Positions 56,266-64,000 of a stretch of DNA of 64,000 nucleotides are shown here, piece after piece. The position numbers and the translations under genes were made by a program. The notes beneath the pieces are model-generated. The model was not told the origin of the DNA, made no database searches, and worked only from the letters and a program-made list of their open reading frames with translations. Origin of the DNA: Thalassotalea profundi (lineage in GTDB: Bacteria > Pseudomonadota > Gammaproteobacteria > Enterobacterales > Alteromonadaceae); the NCBI RefSeq assembly GCF_014653195.1, contig NZ_BNAH01000001.1:62001-126000 (forward strand). The letters are read 5' to 3'. How positions within the stretch are numbered: the first letter of the stretch is position 1; each line of letters opens with the position of its first letter.

Positions 56266-56383
56266 AAAAAATGCCTTAGTAAAATTACTAAGGCAAAAAT
56301 CCAGGTTCAGGATAATGTAGGAGGGAGATCCTAATGTCATCTAGAGATCACTCATTTGCACTAAGTGCTAATTAAGTAAGGCT
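56266..56383 (-). ncRNA. Candidate small RNA with anti-Shine-Dalgarno loop
   Basis: On the minus strand a terminator hairpin (TGCCTTAGTA / TACTAAGGCA, 56272-56295) is followed by six T. Upstream, a 5-bp hairpin TAGGA-TCTCCC-TCCTA (56318-56333) shows a C-rich loop complementary to GGGAG. TTGCGT (56419-56414) and TAGGAT (56395-56390), 18 bases apart, could be its promoter, giving an RNA of about 118 bases. Nothing here is homologous to an RNA I can name. The same DNA read on the plus strand has AGGAGG before a 13-codon open frame (56334-56375), an alternative reading. Confidence 0.42.
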
Positions 56384-56509
56384 ATGGTAATCCTACTTTA
56401 TTACAGTAATATGACGCAAAATTAGATATTTAATAAATGCTAAAATATTTAATCTGATTAGCAAAATAGCATAGAATAGCTTGGAAGAGAGCAAGTGGGT
56501 TTACCCTCA

Positions 56510-56548
56510 TACCCAATAAAAATTTATAGCATTAAGTTTTATTGGGTA
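56510..56548. repeat. Inverted repeat downstream of the peroxidase pseudogene
   Basis: 12-bp arms TACCCAATAAAA (56510-56521) and TTTTATTGGGTA (56537-56548), 15-base loop. It lies 20 bases past the stop of the minus-strand peroxidase and may end its transcript; no T-run follows. The other bases of 56384-56509 show nothing recognisable beyond the candidate promoter. Confidence 0.45.
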
Positions 56549-56568
56549 CTTGGTTAATTAACTGATAT

Positions 56569-57556
56569 TTAATGCATAATTGGTTTTGGTGTTTTATCCG
56601 TTGAAGGAGGCAATTGAGGTAAAAGTACCTTTGGATGTTCACCGGTCAATGAGACTAAAAATGCTGTAATTTTATTTGCTTCATCATCTGTGAGCGTTTG
56701 TCCTGTTTGAAGATCCGCCATAATCTTTACAGCTTCTTTAAGACTCCATACTGCACCATCATGAAAATAAGGGTATGTAAGTGATATATTCCGCAATGTA
56801 GGTACTTTAAAGACGAATTTATCGCTATCTTTTCCTGTTATTGCTGAACGACCTACGTCAGAATTCTTAGTGTAGTAAGGTTTTATTAACCCCATTTTTT
56901 GATAGGTACTACCACCAACTAAAGCGCCACTATGACAAGCTATACAACCTTTTTCCTTGAAAAGTGCATAGCCTTCCTTTTCAGTTTTGTTTATAGCTTC
57001 ATCATCACCTTTTAGCCATAAATCAAAAGGTGAGTTAGGTGTACGTAATGTTTTTTCAAATTCAGCAATTGCCATTGCAACTTTATCAATAGTGATACTG
57101 CTATCATTAAAAACTTTTTTAAATTCTTCCTGGTATTGTGGAATACTGTTAAGTGTTTCTACTGCTAATGTGTGTAAAAGCCATTTCTTTAGGGTTATCT
57201 ATAGGGCCAGAGGCTTGTGCTTTTAAGTCATGAGCACGGCCGTTCCAAAACTGAGCAATGTTTAGTTCGGCATTAAGCACTGTAGGAGAGTTGATTGGAC
57301 CTATTGTCCATTCGTGCCCAATAGAGCTAGGTAAGTTATCTACACCGCCTTTTGCTAAGTTGTGGCAAGAATTACAAGAAATAATATTAGATCTAGATAA
57401 ACGGGGTTCAAACCAAAGCTTTTTACCTAACTCAACCATACTTAAATTTAAGTTTGTTGCGGGTTCTATTACCTTTATGGGTTCATTGGTTAAACGATTC
57501 GCGTAACTATTAGTAACTAACAATAGTGATAAAATAAGGGCAAAATGGTATTTCAT
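56569..57556 (-). pseudogene. Dihaem cytochrome c peroxidase (CcpA/MauG family), frameshifted
   Basis: An exported peroxidase of about 329 codons broken by one frameshift. The N-terminal part has a signal peptide (LILSLLLVTNSYA), ELGKKLWFEPRLS and the first haem site CNSCH; it reads GPIDNPKEMAFTH, then leaves frame and stops at 57149. The continuing frame (LAVETLNSIPQYQ, then the second haem site CIACH and NISLTYPYFHDG) runs on to 56569. The break falls in a TGTGTGT run at 57169-57175 (plus strand), where a loss of two bases would explain it. It could be a real pseudogene, a slippage variant or a sequencing error. Confidence 0.85.
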
Positions 57557-57742
57557 ATTAAATTCCTATATTTAAAAAATAGAGTCACAATTCAACATCT
57601 TTCTATAACTATATGTTTACAATTAATAAGGGTAAACGCATTCTCTAATATAAAAAACGAAAAAATCAGGATTAAATTAAGCACTTTATTTCTAACGTAT
57701 TTAAAGTAATATAATTTACTTAAACTAATACTTGGTAATTTT

Positions 57743-59569
57743 GTGAATCAAAAAATACTCAAACACTTTTATATTGCCGATGAGCAATCGATTTATCTTT
57801 TAAGTCATAAGGATGCCACAAAATTAAAAAAATGGGTTGATCTGTGTCAACAACAGTTGTCTTTATTGGGATATAAAAATATAGAGATGGTAGGCAAAGG
57901 TGCTTATGGTTTTGTATTTTCCGGTGATGATGAACAAAATAATGCTTATGTATTTAAATTTTCTAGAATTAACTTACCACCTCATGTACAAGACCGTTTA
58001 GCTGAAGAAGCGGAAATTCAGGCAGAGCTCAACCATTCTCGTATTCCTAAAGTATATGAGTATTATAAAATTAAGCGCCAAAATATTTTACATATGCAGC
58101 GAGCTCCAGGTATTGATTTAGAGAAACTTTCCCGCCTTAAAGGACCTTTAGCACCAGAATTGGTAATGAATATAACTATTCAAATAGCTGAAATTTTACG
58201 ATATTTACGTGATCCAAAAAATCATAGTAAAGGTAAACCTTATGTGCATGGTGATATAAAACCGTCAAACTTAGTTTATGACGAGCAACAACAAAAAGTA
58301 TACTTGGTTGATTGGGGATCTGCGGTAGTCGCTCAATTAGACATACACGGACAAACAACAGCTAATAATATTATGGATTTAATGAGTAGTGATCTTCAAA
58401 ATACCAACGCACGACTGGGTGATGTTTACTTTATTGGCCCAGAACAAATTGATGGTCAAATGTCATCACCTCGCTTTGATGAACAAGGACTAGCAGCAAC
58501 GATATATGCGTTAGCATCAGGCCAATCATGTCGGTATGGATCAAAGGTGATCACCCCATTATCTTTAGGGTTACCTAAAGTGTTGGCTCAAATTCTTCAT
58601 GGCATGCTAAGTGATGATAAAAAAACACGGGATAAAGCCGGAGATTATCTTTTTAAAAACTTGTCATTACTTAAACAAACTGTATTAGCTGTTAATCCGA
58701 CAGCTCCAACAATTAAAGCATTAGTACCCATATGGGTAAAAGCCACATTGGGAGAAATTGATACGGTTGTTTATGGTTCTAGAAAGTCATTCTTACGTGA
58801 ACTTGATGGCAGTGATGAATTAAGTGAAATTGATGATGTTCAACTTGAAAAATATTATAAAAATTACTTGATGGGAATGGGGGATACTGAAAAAGCCTTT
58901 ATCGCTGCAGTAAGTCGACTTGGGCAGTTTCCTGTAGTCGGTGGTTTAGCTATTCGTTGGGAAAAAAACGGTGTTTATATCGACTCAAATTTAACCTTAT
59001 TTGATAATAATCTTAAAGTTTCATTTCAAAGTGCGGTGAATAATATGGTTAATTTAGCGCAAGGAATATTTCGAGTAGGGGTGTTTAAAAGTTGTTTGTT
59101 TAATGCCCGTAATACTTTACATATTGAGCGTGATAAAGAAGAAGATCCTTTTATTGCTTCGCCGGAGCACAAATTTAATTTTGATATTAGTGATGTTGCT
59201 GAAGTTGATGATATTACTCGGCTACATTCGTATTTTGAAGATGGTAAAGATCCCGATGAATATCTATATTTACCAGATGAAATTATGGCTGAATTAGCTA
59301 AGCTTAATCAAATTCATCATACAGGGTGTATTATTTTTGAAGTATTACCCACTCATCTTAAAATTCACAGTTATTTAATGCTATTAAATCATGATAAAGA
59401 AGCCGAATTTAGTGAGTGTTTGGCAGCAATTCTCAAGTTGTTACCCACAATAGAAGGCGTTGGTATTTCAGGCTTTATGAAGTTACCTTATAAAGATACC
59501 CGTTTTTTTGAACATATTAACCAATTACCTGAACGTTATTATCCTAAGAACCCTAAATTAAAAACTTAA
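57743..59569 (+). CDS. Hanks-type serine/threonine protein kinase with C-terminal extension
   Basis: A 608-residue cytoplasmic protein. Kinase domain at about residues 45-310: glycine loop GKGAYGFVF (51-59), Lys72, catalytic HGDIKPSN (Asp171) and DWGS in place of DFG (Asp190). HGD replaces the usual HRD. The C-terminal 300 residues match no domain I know and have no membrane segment. The start is a GTG at 57743 with a weak ribosome site. Targets are unknown. Single gene in its own transcript by context. Confidence 0.87.
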   Translation: MNQKILKHFYIADEQSIYLLSHKDATKLKKWVDLCQQQLSLLGYKNIEMVGKGAYGFVFSGDDEQNNAYVFKFSRINLPPHVQDRLAEEAEIQAELNHSRIPKVYEYYKIKRQNILHMQRAPGIDLEKLSRLKGPLAPELVMNITIQIAEILRYLRDPKNHSKGKPYVHGDIKPSNLVYDEQQQKVYLVDWGSAVVAQLDIHGQTTANNIMDLMSSDLQNTNARLGDVYFIGPEQIDGQMSSPRFDEQGLAATIYALASGQSCRYGSKVITPLSLGLPKVLAQILHGMLSDDKKTRDKAGDYLFKNLSLLKQTVLAVNPTAPTIKALVPIWVKATLGEIDTVVYGSRKSFLRELDGSDELSEIDDVQLEKYYKNYLMGMGDTEKAFIAAVSRLGQFPVVGGLAIRWEKNGVYIDSNLTLFDNNLKVSFQSAVNNMVNLAQGIFRVGVFKSCLFNARNTLHIERDKEEDPFIASPEHKFNFDISDVAEVDDITRLHSYFEDGKDPDEYLYLPDEIMAELAKLNQIHHTGCIIFEVLPTHLKIHSYLMLLNHDKEAEFSECLAAILKLLPTIEGVGISGFMKLPYKDTRFFEHINQLPERYYPKNPKLKT

Positions 59570-59617
59570 CGTTAAAAAATTAAGCGTTATCAAAATAAAA
59601 TTACAAAGGACAATCAT

Positions 59618-59992
59618 ATGACATCTTCAATAGGCGATATGGCATGGATAGATTTATCCGTTAAAAATGCCACAGAAGTTAAAGACTTTTATCAACAAGT
59701 GATTGGCTGGAAAAGTGAGCCAATATCAATGGGTGAATATGACGACTTTGCCATGTCTTCTCCAGAAAGTGGTGATACCATTTCGGGTATTTGTCATGCA
59801 CAAGGCGTAAATAATGACTTACCACCGGCATGGTTACCTTATTTTCTTGTTGAAAGTATCGATAAATCTGTAGCGCAAGTTCTAGCCAATGGCGGCGAAT
59901 TACTCACTAAGATTAAAACAATGGGTGATGATCGTTATGCAGTGATAAAAGATCCTGCGGGTGCCGCTTGTGCCATTTATCAAAAAGCCTAG
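59618..59992 (+). CDS. VOC-superfamily protein
   Basis: A 124-residue protein of the vicinal oxygen chelate fold, with MAWIDLSVKNATEVKDFYQQVIGWK and VIKDPAGAACAIYQ, like the small glyoxalase/bleomycin-resistance-like proteins. Enzyme activity cannot be assigned. It starts 48 bases after the kinase gene. Confidence 0.88.
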   Translation: MTSSIGDMAWIDLSVKNATEVKDFYQQVIGWKSEPISMGEYDDFAMSSPESGDTISGICHAQGVNNDLPPAWLPYFLVESIDKSVAQVLANGGELLTKIKTMGDDRYAVIKDPAGAACAIYQKA

Positions 59993-60182
59993 TCGCTATA
60001 CTCTTAAAAACGTAACTCCCGTTTATACTGTCGTATTCTTTTACACTATAAACTTTTATTAAAAACGAAATAAATTCAAGTGTTTGAAAATAAACGAATT
60101 GTTGTGTTTTGGCTTGTTTTTTGCTTTTCGAGAGTTAAATGTATTCTCGATAAATGATTTCATCGAAGTTAAGGGTTTAAAA

Positions 60183-60947
60183 ATGAATTACAAATTACCA
60201 AAATTAGCTATAGGCTTACTTTTTTCTGTTCAATGTTTAACTAATGTAGCAAACGCGGGCCTTATTGATCTTAACACTTGGTCACAAAAAGGAGCATCGA
60301 ACAATGGCAACTGGGTGGTTGCAGCTGACGGCACTTCTGTTTTACAAACAACTAATGGCAACCCTACTTTTTTTGTAAGTGATGAATCATTTATAAATAA
60401 TGAATTTACAGGTACATTTGGTGTAGAAACAGCAAGTGATGATGATTATATTGGCTTTGTTTTTGGCTTTAATGGTCTAGATGATTTTTATCTTTTTGAC
60501 TGGAAGCAGACTAATCAAAACTTGGGTTCTTTCTCAGGATTTGAAGGTTTTACGTTATCTAAAATATCTGCTGGCGCAGATGTTTCTAGTTTAAACCCAT
60601 TGTGGGGGCATAGTGGCACGGGTATAGACGTTTTAGATACTAAATATGATACCAATCTTGGTTGGGAAGATAATGTCGAATATGAATTCACTTTAGGGTA
60701 TACCAATAGCTCGATTAATATTTCTATTAATGGTGGTAATTTTAACAATGAAAATATCTTCAATATCACTGGGTTATCAAACTCTGCTGGTAGCTTTGGT
60801 TTTTATAATGCGTCTCAGCAAAGTGTTCGATATACAGGGTTTGAAGAAGATGTTTTACCTGATCCTCAAAGTGTTCCAGAACCATCAACACTTGCTATTT
60901 TAGCATTAGGAATGTTAGGTTTATCATTACGTAGAGCTAAAAAATAA
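60183..60947 (+). CDS. PEP-CTERM protein with thrombospondin-C-like domain
   Basis: A 254-residue exported protein: signal peptide (LLFSVQCLTNVANA), a beta-sandwich domain with GFVFGFNGLDDFYLFDWKQ and GSFGFYNASQQSVRYTGFE, which resembles the thrombospondin C-terminal fold, and a C-terminal PEP-CTERM signal VPEPSTLAILALGMLGLSLRR. Exosortase would cut the signal and the protein would reach the surface or matrix. No exosortase is in the window. The ATG at 60183 has TAAGGG seven bases upstream; an earlier in-frame ATG lies at 60084. Confidence 0.87.
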   Translation: MNYKLPKLAIGLLFSVQCLTNVANAGLIDLNTWSQKGASNNGNWVVAADGTSVLQTTNGNPTFFVSDESFINNEFTGTFGVETASDDDYIGFVFGFNGLDDFYLFDWKQTNQNLGSFSGFEGFTLSKISAGADVSSLNPLWGHSGTGIDVLDTKYDTNLGWEDNVEYEFTLGYTNSSINISINGGNFNNENIFNITGLSNSAGSFGFYNASQQSVRYTGFEEDVLPDPQSVPEPSTLAILALGMLGLSLRRAKK

Positions 60948-60974
60948 CTCAAAAAATTTAGCAAGCTTTTATTA

Positions 60975-61005
60975 AAAACACCAATGTAATATTGGTGTTT
61001 TTTTG
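60975..61005 (+). terminator. Terminator after the PEP-CTERM gene
   Basis: 11-bp arms AAAACACCAAT / ATTGGTGTTTT (60975-60985 and 60991-61001), 5-base loop, then more T. Confidence 0.9.
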
Positions 61006-61087
61006 TTTTTTTGATGAAGTAATTGTTAAATTGGCAGGTATTTATTATGTATAATGTGATAAATGCTTTCGACAATCCTTTATTAAT

Positions 61088-61870
61088 ATGAAATTATCGA
61101 TTTATCAAGTTGATGCTTTTGCAAAGGCTGTTTTTCAAGGTAATCCAGCAGCCGTTATTCCATTAAAACAATGGCTTGCGGATGATGTGTTACAACAAAT
61201 AGCACAAGAAAATAACTTATCAGAAACGGCTTTTTTTATTCAGTATGATCAAAGTGTGGAATTACGATGGTTTACCCCAGCTGAAGAAGTTGATTTATGT
61301 GGCCATGCGACGTTAGCAACGGCACATGTATTGTTTGAGCATTTAGCTTTTCCTCATCAAAAAATTAGCTTTATAACTAAAAGTGGCGAATTAATTGTTG
61401 AAAAGTCAGAGTCTGGATTATCCATGAACTTTCCAGCAACCATGCCTCAAATATGCAAGCCTCCACAAGCTTTAGTTGATGGTTTAAACGGAACAAAAAC
61501 GTTTAAAGAATTAGCTGATTTTGACTATTTTATTGTATTAGATTCAGAGCAAGCGATTAAAGATTTACAGCCAAATTTTACCTCATGGAATAAGCTCGAT
61601 CGTCGTGGCGTTATTGTCACAGCTAAAGGTGAAAATACCGATTTTGTCTCGCGTTGCTTTTATCCAATACTAAATGTCGAAGAAGACCCTGTAACAGGCT
61701 CGGCGCATTGCTTGCTAGCGCCTTATTGGGCTAAAGAGTTGCAAAAAACAACGTTAATAGGTAAACAATTATCAACGCGAAGTGGTGAAGTGCATTGTCA
61801 ACTGTTAGGCAATAGAGTTGTACTGACAGGACAATGTGTTGATTATTTAAAAGGGGAAATTACACTTTAA
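61088..61870 (+). CDS. PhzF-family isomerase/epimerase-like protein
   Basis: A 260-residue protein with QVDAFAKAVFQGNPAAVIPL, the catalytic Glu in ENNLSETAFF, and CGHATLATAHVLF, typical of PhzF. C-terminal EEDPVTGSAHCLLAPYW is also typical. Substrate is unknown; it is not next to phenazine genes. Single gene. Confidence 0.92.
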   Translation: MKLSIYQVDAFAKAVFQGNPAAVIPLKQWLADDVLQQIAQENNLSETAFFIQYDQSVELRWFTPAEEVDLCGHATLATAHVLFEHLAFPHQKISFITKSGELIVEKSESGLSMNFPATMPQICKPPQALVDGLNGTKTFKELADFDYFIVLDSEQAIKDLQPNFTSWNKLDRRGVIVTAKGENTDFVSRCFYPILNVEEDPVTGSAHCLLAPYWAKELQKTTLIGKQLSTRSGEVHCQLLGNRVVLTGQCVDYLKGEITL

Positions 61871-61908
61871 GGTTGCAGAATATCTGAAAGAGATCCTTTT
61901 AACCCTAA

Positions 61909-62961
61909 TTAAAAAGCTTTCATTTTTCTAGCTAATAGTTCTGGACTGTGAATGAGCTGATCGAATTCATCAGCTAGTTGCTCTGTTGCCAATAGAACTT
62001 CACGCCAATAGTTAATGCGTGTTGTCGCGTCCATTTGGGTGAAGTCTTTTCTATCGGGAATTTTTTGATAGGGTAGTTGGTTAATAAATTTGTCAGATGG
62101 AACTATCATTACCGTATTTTCATAGTTAGCTTTGTTAACTTCTCTTGACGAATTTTTATCAAACCAACCAGCCTTTGGTTTGGCATTAAAGTGTGGATAT
62201 AAAATTAGTCCGTTATTGGGGGTAAGGTTAACATCAAAATGATAATCAATAATTCCGCCATCACGATACATGCCTTTATTACAGCCCTTAATATCTTTTA
62301 TACCTTCCATTACTAGCGGAATGGAGCCAGACGCTAATAAGGCATCTGCTAAGTTCTCTTGGTTTAATGGTTGATATACATTATTAAAATTATATTGATC
62401 ATCAATACTTAATTGGCTCGTTGGGTGGTGGAAAATAACCCGTTGATATTGATGACGTAATAAACCTCGATTAACTTTATTTAATAGCATGCTTGTAAGC
62501 AACCCTACAAGCTGAAGTGGTTTTGTTTCATAACTTGTTAGCCCATGGCAACGCGCCACAATGAAATGTGCTTTAAAAAGAGGGTTGTTAATAATCTGAC
62601 TAATACCATCCTTACCATATACCGCACTGAGTAATTCTCGCGCTTTAGTGGTTATCTCTTTGGCATTAGCATTTTTTGAATAAACCGTTTCACTGTAATA
62701 TGTAGCAAGTCGAGTTATCGCTGCTACAGGATCTTGTTGGCTAAGCGCAGCAAAGCGAAATGCACCTGCAGAGGAACCCACTAAATTTAGATCTGTTGTG
62801 CGATCTTTAAAAAATTCACCAAATAAATATTTATCTAAACCAAATAGTGTAAACCACTTAGGCCCACCACTAGCGCCTAACATGGAAGTGAATAGTTCTT
62901 GCTTAAAACCTTGTTCTTGGATGGTTTTTAAGGCATTGGAGCCTGCGTATATTTCTAGCAT
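61909..62961 (-). CDS. Patatin-like phospholipase
   Basis: A 350-residue protein with the oxyanion stretch GASGGPKW (residues 29-36), nucleophile Ser64 in GSSAG, and catalytic Asp234 in RDGG. No signal peptide or membrane helix is visible. Patatin-like lipases of this type occur widely in Alteromonadales, so it may be an ordinary chromosomal gene. It lies 20 bases downstream of the reverse transcriptase gene on the same strand; its ribosome site is weak. Confidence 0.88.
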   Translation of the reverse strand: MLEIYAGSNALKTIQEQGFKQELFTSMLGASGGPKWFTLFGLDKYLFGEFFKDRTTDLNLVGSSAGAFRFAALSQQDPVAAITRLATYYSETVYSKNANAKEITTKARELLSAVYGKDGISQIINNPLFKAHFIVARCHGLTSYETKPLQLVGLLTSMLLNKVNRGLLRHQYQRVIFHHPTSQLSIDDQYNFNNVYQPLNQENLADALLASGSIPLVMEGIKDIKGCNKGMYRDGGIIDYHFDVNLTPNNGLILYPHFNAKPKAGWFDKNSSREVNKANYENTVMIVPSDKFINQLPYQKIPDRKDFTQMDATTRINYWREVLLATEQLADEFDQLIHSPELLARKMKAF

Positions 62962-62981
62962 AATTATTTTTCTTTAGGGTT

Positions 62982-64000
62982 TTAAGACAAATTCTGGATA
63001 TCTTCTTCTAACTCCTCGATTACTTTGCGTATTCGATAATTAAACAGCCTTTCAACCTCAGAGTCTTTTTTCCCGTCAAGCTTACCAGTACCAAGATAAA
63101 TTTCTAAAACCTTTCGTTTCTGGTTTGTATCAAAAGAATCAAAATTAATAATATATTTATGTGATTCTTTATCGGACTTCTTAGATTCGTGAAAAGATTT
63201 TATTAATGTTTTAGGCTTAACCTTTCCCTCTAGTTTGAACCTCTTAACCATATTTTTTATCGATGAATCAATTTTAAATAATATTTGTTTATCGTCAATT
63301 TGTGAAAAATAGAATATCCAACCACGTTTTTTGTTCTCATAGATACAGCCAGTTATTTTAAGGTTTAGTCTCCACCTTAAAATCTCTAACGCTCTTTCTC
63401 TATTAGTGTCAGTCTTAGCTGAATTGTATTTATATTTGAAATTAGTAAATATATTAGCAATTGAAGCCTCAAACCTTTGTCTATTAGAAGTTCTTAATGA
63501 CGCCGCTCTATTTTTAAAGTAGTACCCTAGATAATCAAATGGTTCTGTTAATACACCAGTATATGATTTAGAGTTTTCCTCATCGAGAGGATGGATGTTC
63601 AAAGATAGAGCTTCAATGTCTTCGACTAATTCTTTTGAAATATCATCAGTATCATCATCAGAGCAAAAAATTAAAATGTCATCCACGTAGCGAGTATAAA
63701 ATATGTTTGTTCGATTAGAGTACTTCTGATCTATTGCAGATAAATATATTTCACCAAGAACATTAGAATTTGCAAGCCCTTGCGGTATACCAACCAAGTT
63801 GACTTTACGTTCACCGTTAACAGCTTTTGATACGGTTGAATTTCTAATCGACTTTAAAATTAGTTGGATGATTTCAGGTTTTCTAATTCTTTTTCTTAAG
63901 GTTTTTTCTAATGCAGAGTGATCAATACTAGGATAAAAATTTGTGATATCTAGTTTTATAAATGTATCAAATTCAGGCTTTATAATATTCGATTTTATAT
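62982..64000 (-). CDS. Reverse transcriptase (UG/Abi-like), 5' part beyond the window
   Basis: The frame is open from the right edge to a TAA at 62982-62984 (339 codons visible; a TTG at 63797 is internal, not the start). RT motifs: motif A KLDITNFYPSIDH (first catalytic Asp), motif B VGIPQGLANSNVLGEIYLS and motif C YTRYVDDILIF with YVDD. After the palm comes a charged C-terminal region of about 240 residues with no maturase or HNH domain, which argues against a group II intron. Motif B (ANSNVLGEIYLS) is unlike retron enzymes and resembles defence (UG/Abi) RTs. A phage-defence role is inferred from the family. Confidence 0.85.
   Translation of the reverse strand, partial: IKSNIIKPEFDTFIKLDITNFYPSIDHSALEKTLRKRIRKPEIIQLILKSIRNSTVSKAVNGERKVNLVGIPQGLANSNVLGEIYLSAIDQKYSNRTNIFYTRYVDDILIFCSDDDTDDISKELVEDIEALSLNIHPLDEENSKSYTGVLTEPFDYLGYYFKNRAASLRTSNRQRFEASIANIFTNFKYKYNSAKTDTNRERALEILRWRLNLKITGCIYENKKRGWIFYFSQIDDKQILFKIDSSIKNMVKRFKLEGKVKPKTLIKSFHESKKSDKESHKYIINFDSFDTNQKRKVLEIYLGTGKLDGKKDSEVERLFNYRIRKVIEELEEDIQNLS

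Noticed and set aside
56569..57556. Programmed frameshift in the cytochrome c peroxidase
   Set aside because: No slippery heptamer or downstream structure is seen; a dinucleotide-run error explains it more simply.
62982..64000. Group II intron or retron for the reverse transcriptase
   Set aside because: No maturase/HNH domain, no intron domain V-like hairpin downstream, and motif B is unlike retron enzymes. The upstream side is outside the window, so a retron RNA cannot be fully excluded.
1..64000. tRNA, rRNA, CRISPR array, IS element or prophage
   Set aside because: Read by eye on both strands without finding cloverleaf-type genes, regular spaced repeats, transposases or phage structural genes. 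A tRNAscan or IS search could still find something short.

Overview
The window is a 64-kb, AT-rich stretch of chromosome from a marine gammaproteobacterium. Gene content and order point to the Alteromonadales, most likely the Colwelliaceae (Colwellia or Thalassotalea type). Evidence is the chain yggS-proC-yggT-rdgB-hemW diverging from pilT-pilU, rsmE-gshB-yqgE-ruvX, truA-accD-folC-dedD-cvpA-purF, csiV-mfd, and ybfF-ybfE-fldA / seqA-pgm. The organism name is inferred from gene families and order, not from a database match. No rRNA, tRNA, CRISPR array, IS element or prophage was recognised.

Layout. 1-8.4 kb: the end of a DUF885 metallopeptidase-like gene, then minus-strand housekeeping genes (tadA, hemW, rdgB, DUF4426, yggT, proC, yggS) facing the twitching ATPases pilT and pilU. 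8.4-14 kb: minus-strand rRNA/tRNA modification and redox genes (RluA-type synthase, AEC transporter, ruvX, yqgE, gshB, rsmE). 14-20 kb: the plus-strand truA-accD-folC-dedD-cvpA-purF run, closed by a strong two-way terminator. 20-28 kb: an NSS transporter, gloC, a voltage-gated channel, an XRE regulator/membrane protein pair with a large palindromic operator, DUF962 and LysE genes, a YfiR-like/histidine-kinase-like fusion, and rsuA. 28-38.5 kb: small conserved unknowns, csiV, mfd, DUF1456, a 2-hydroxyacid dehydrogenase, a DGC zinc protein, GNAT and DUF3465. 38.5-49 kb: fur and fldA, which are neighbours in Escherichia coli, are here separated by an all-plus-strand block. That block holds a DUF4442 gene followed by nine tightly packed genes: TlpA-like thioredoxin, DUF4266 lipoprotein, DUF3570 protein, ApbE, response regulator, sensor kinase, cupredoxin, degenerate FTR1-like permease and a beta-barrel-like protein. 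49-57.5 kb: seqA-pgm, astE, a branched-chain 2-oxoacid dehydrogenase operon (E1a, E1b, E2, no E3), a candidate small RNA and a frameshifted dihaem cytochrome c peroxidase. 57.5-64 kb: a Hanks-type kinase, a VOC protein, a PEP-CTERM protein, a PhzF protein, a patatin-like lipase, and a UG/Abi-like reverse transcriptase that runs off the right edge.

The most interesting unit is the nine-gene block between fur and fldA. The DUF3570 protein carries a sequence, D-T-L-T-G-A-S, that fits the ApbE flavin-attachment consensus, and apbE is the next gene. This suggests an envelope redox system that joins covalent flavin, a thiol protein, a cupredoxin and an FTR1-related membrane protein under its own two-component system. 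Other points worth checking are the YfiR-like/kinase fusion whose phospho-acceptor histidine is replaced by tyrosine, the reverse transcriptase placed 20 bases upstream of a patatin-like lipase, and a candidate small RNA with an anti-Shine-Dalgarno loop.
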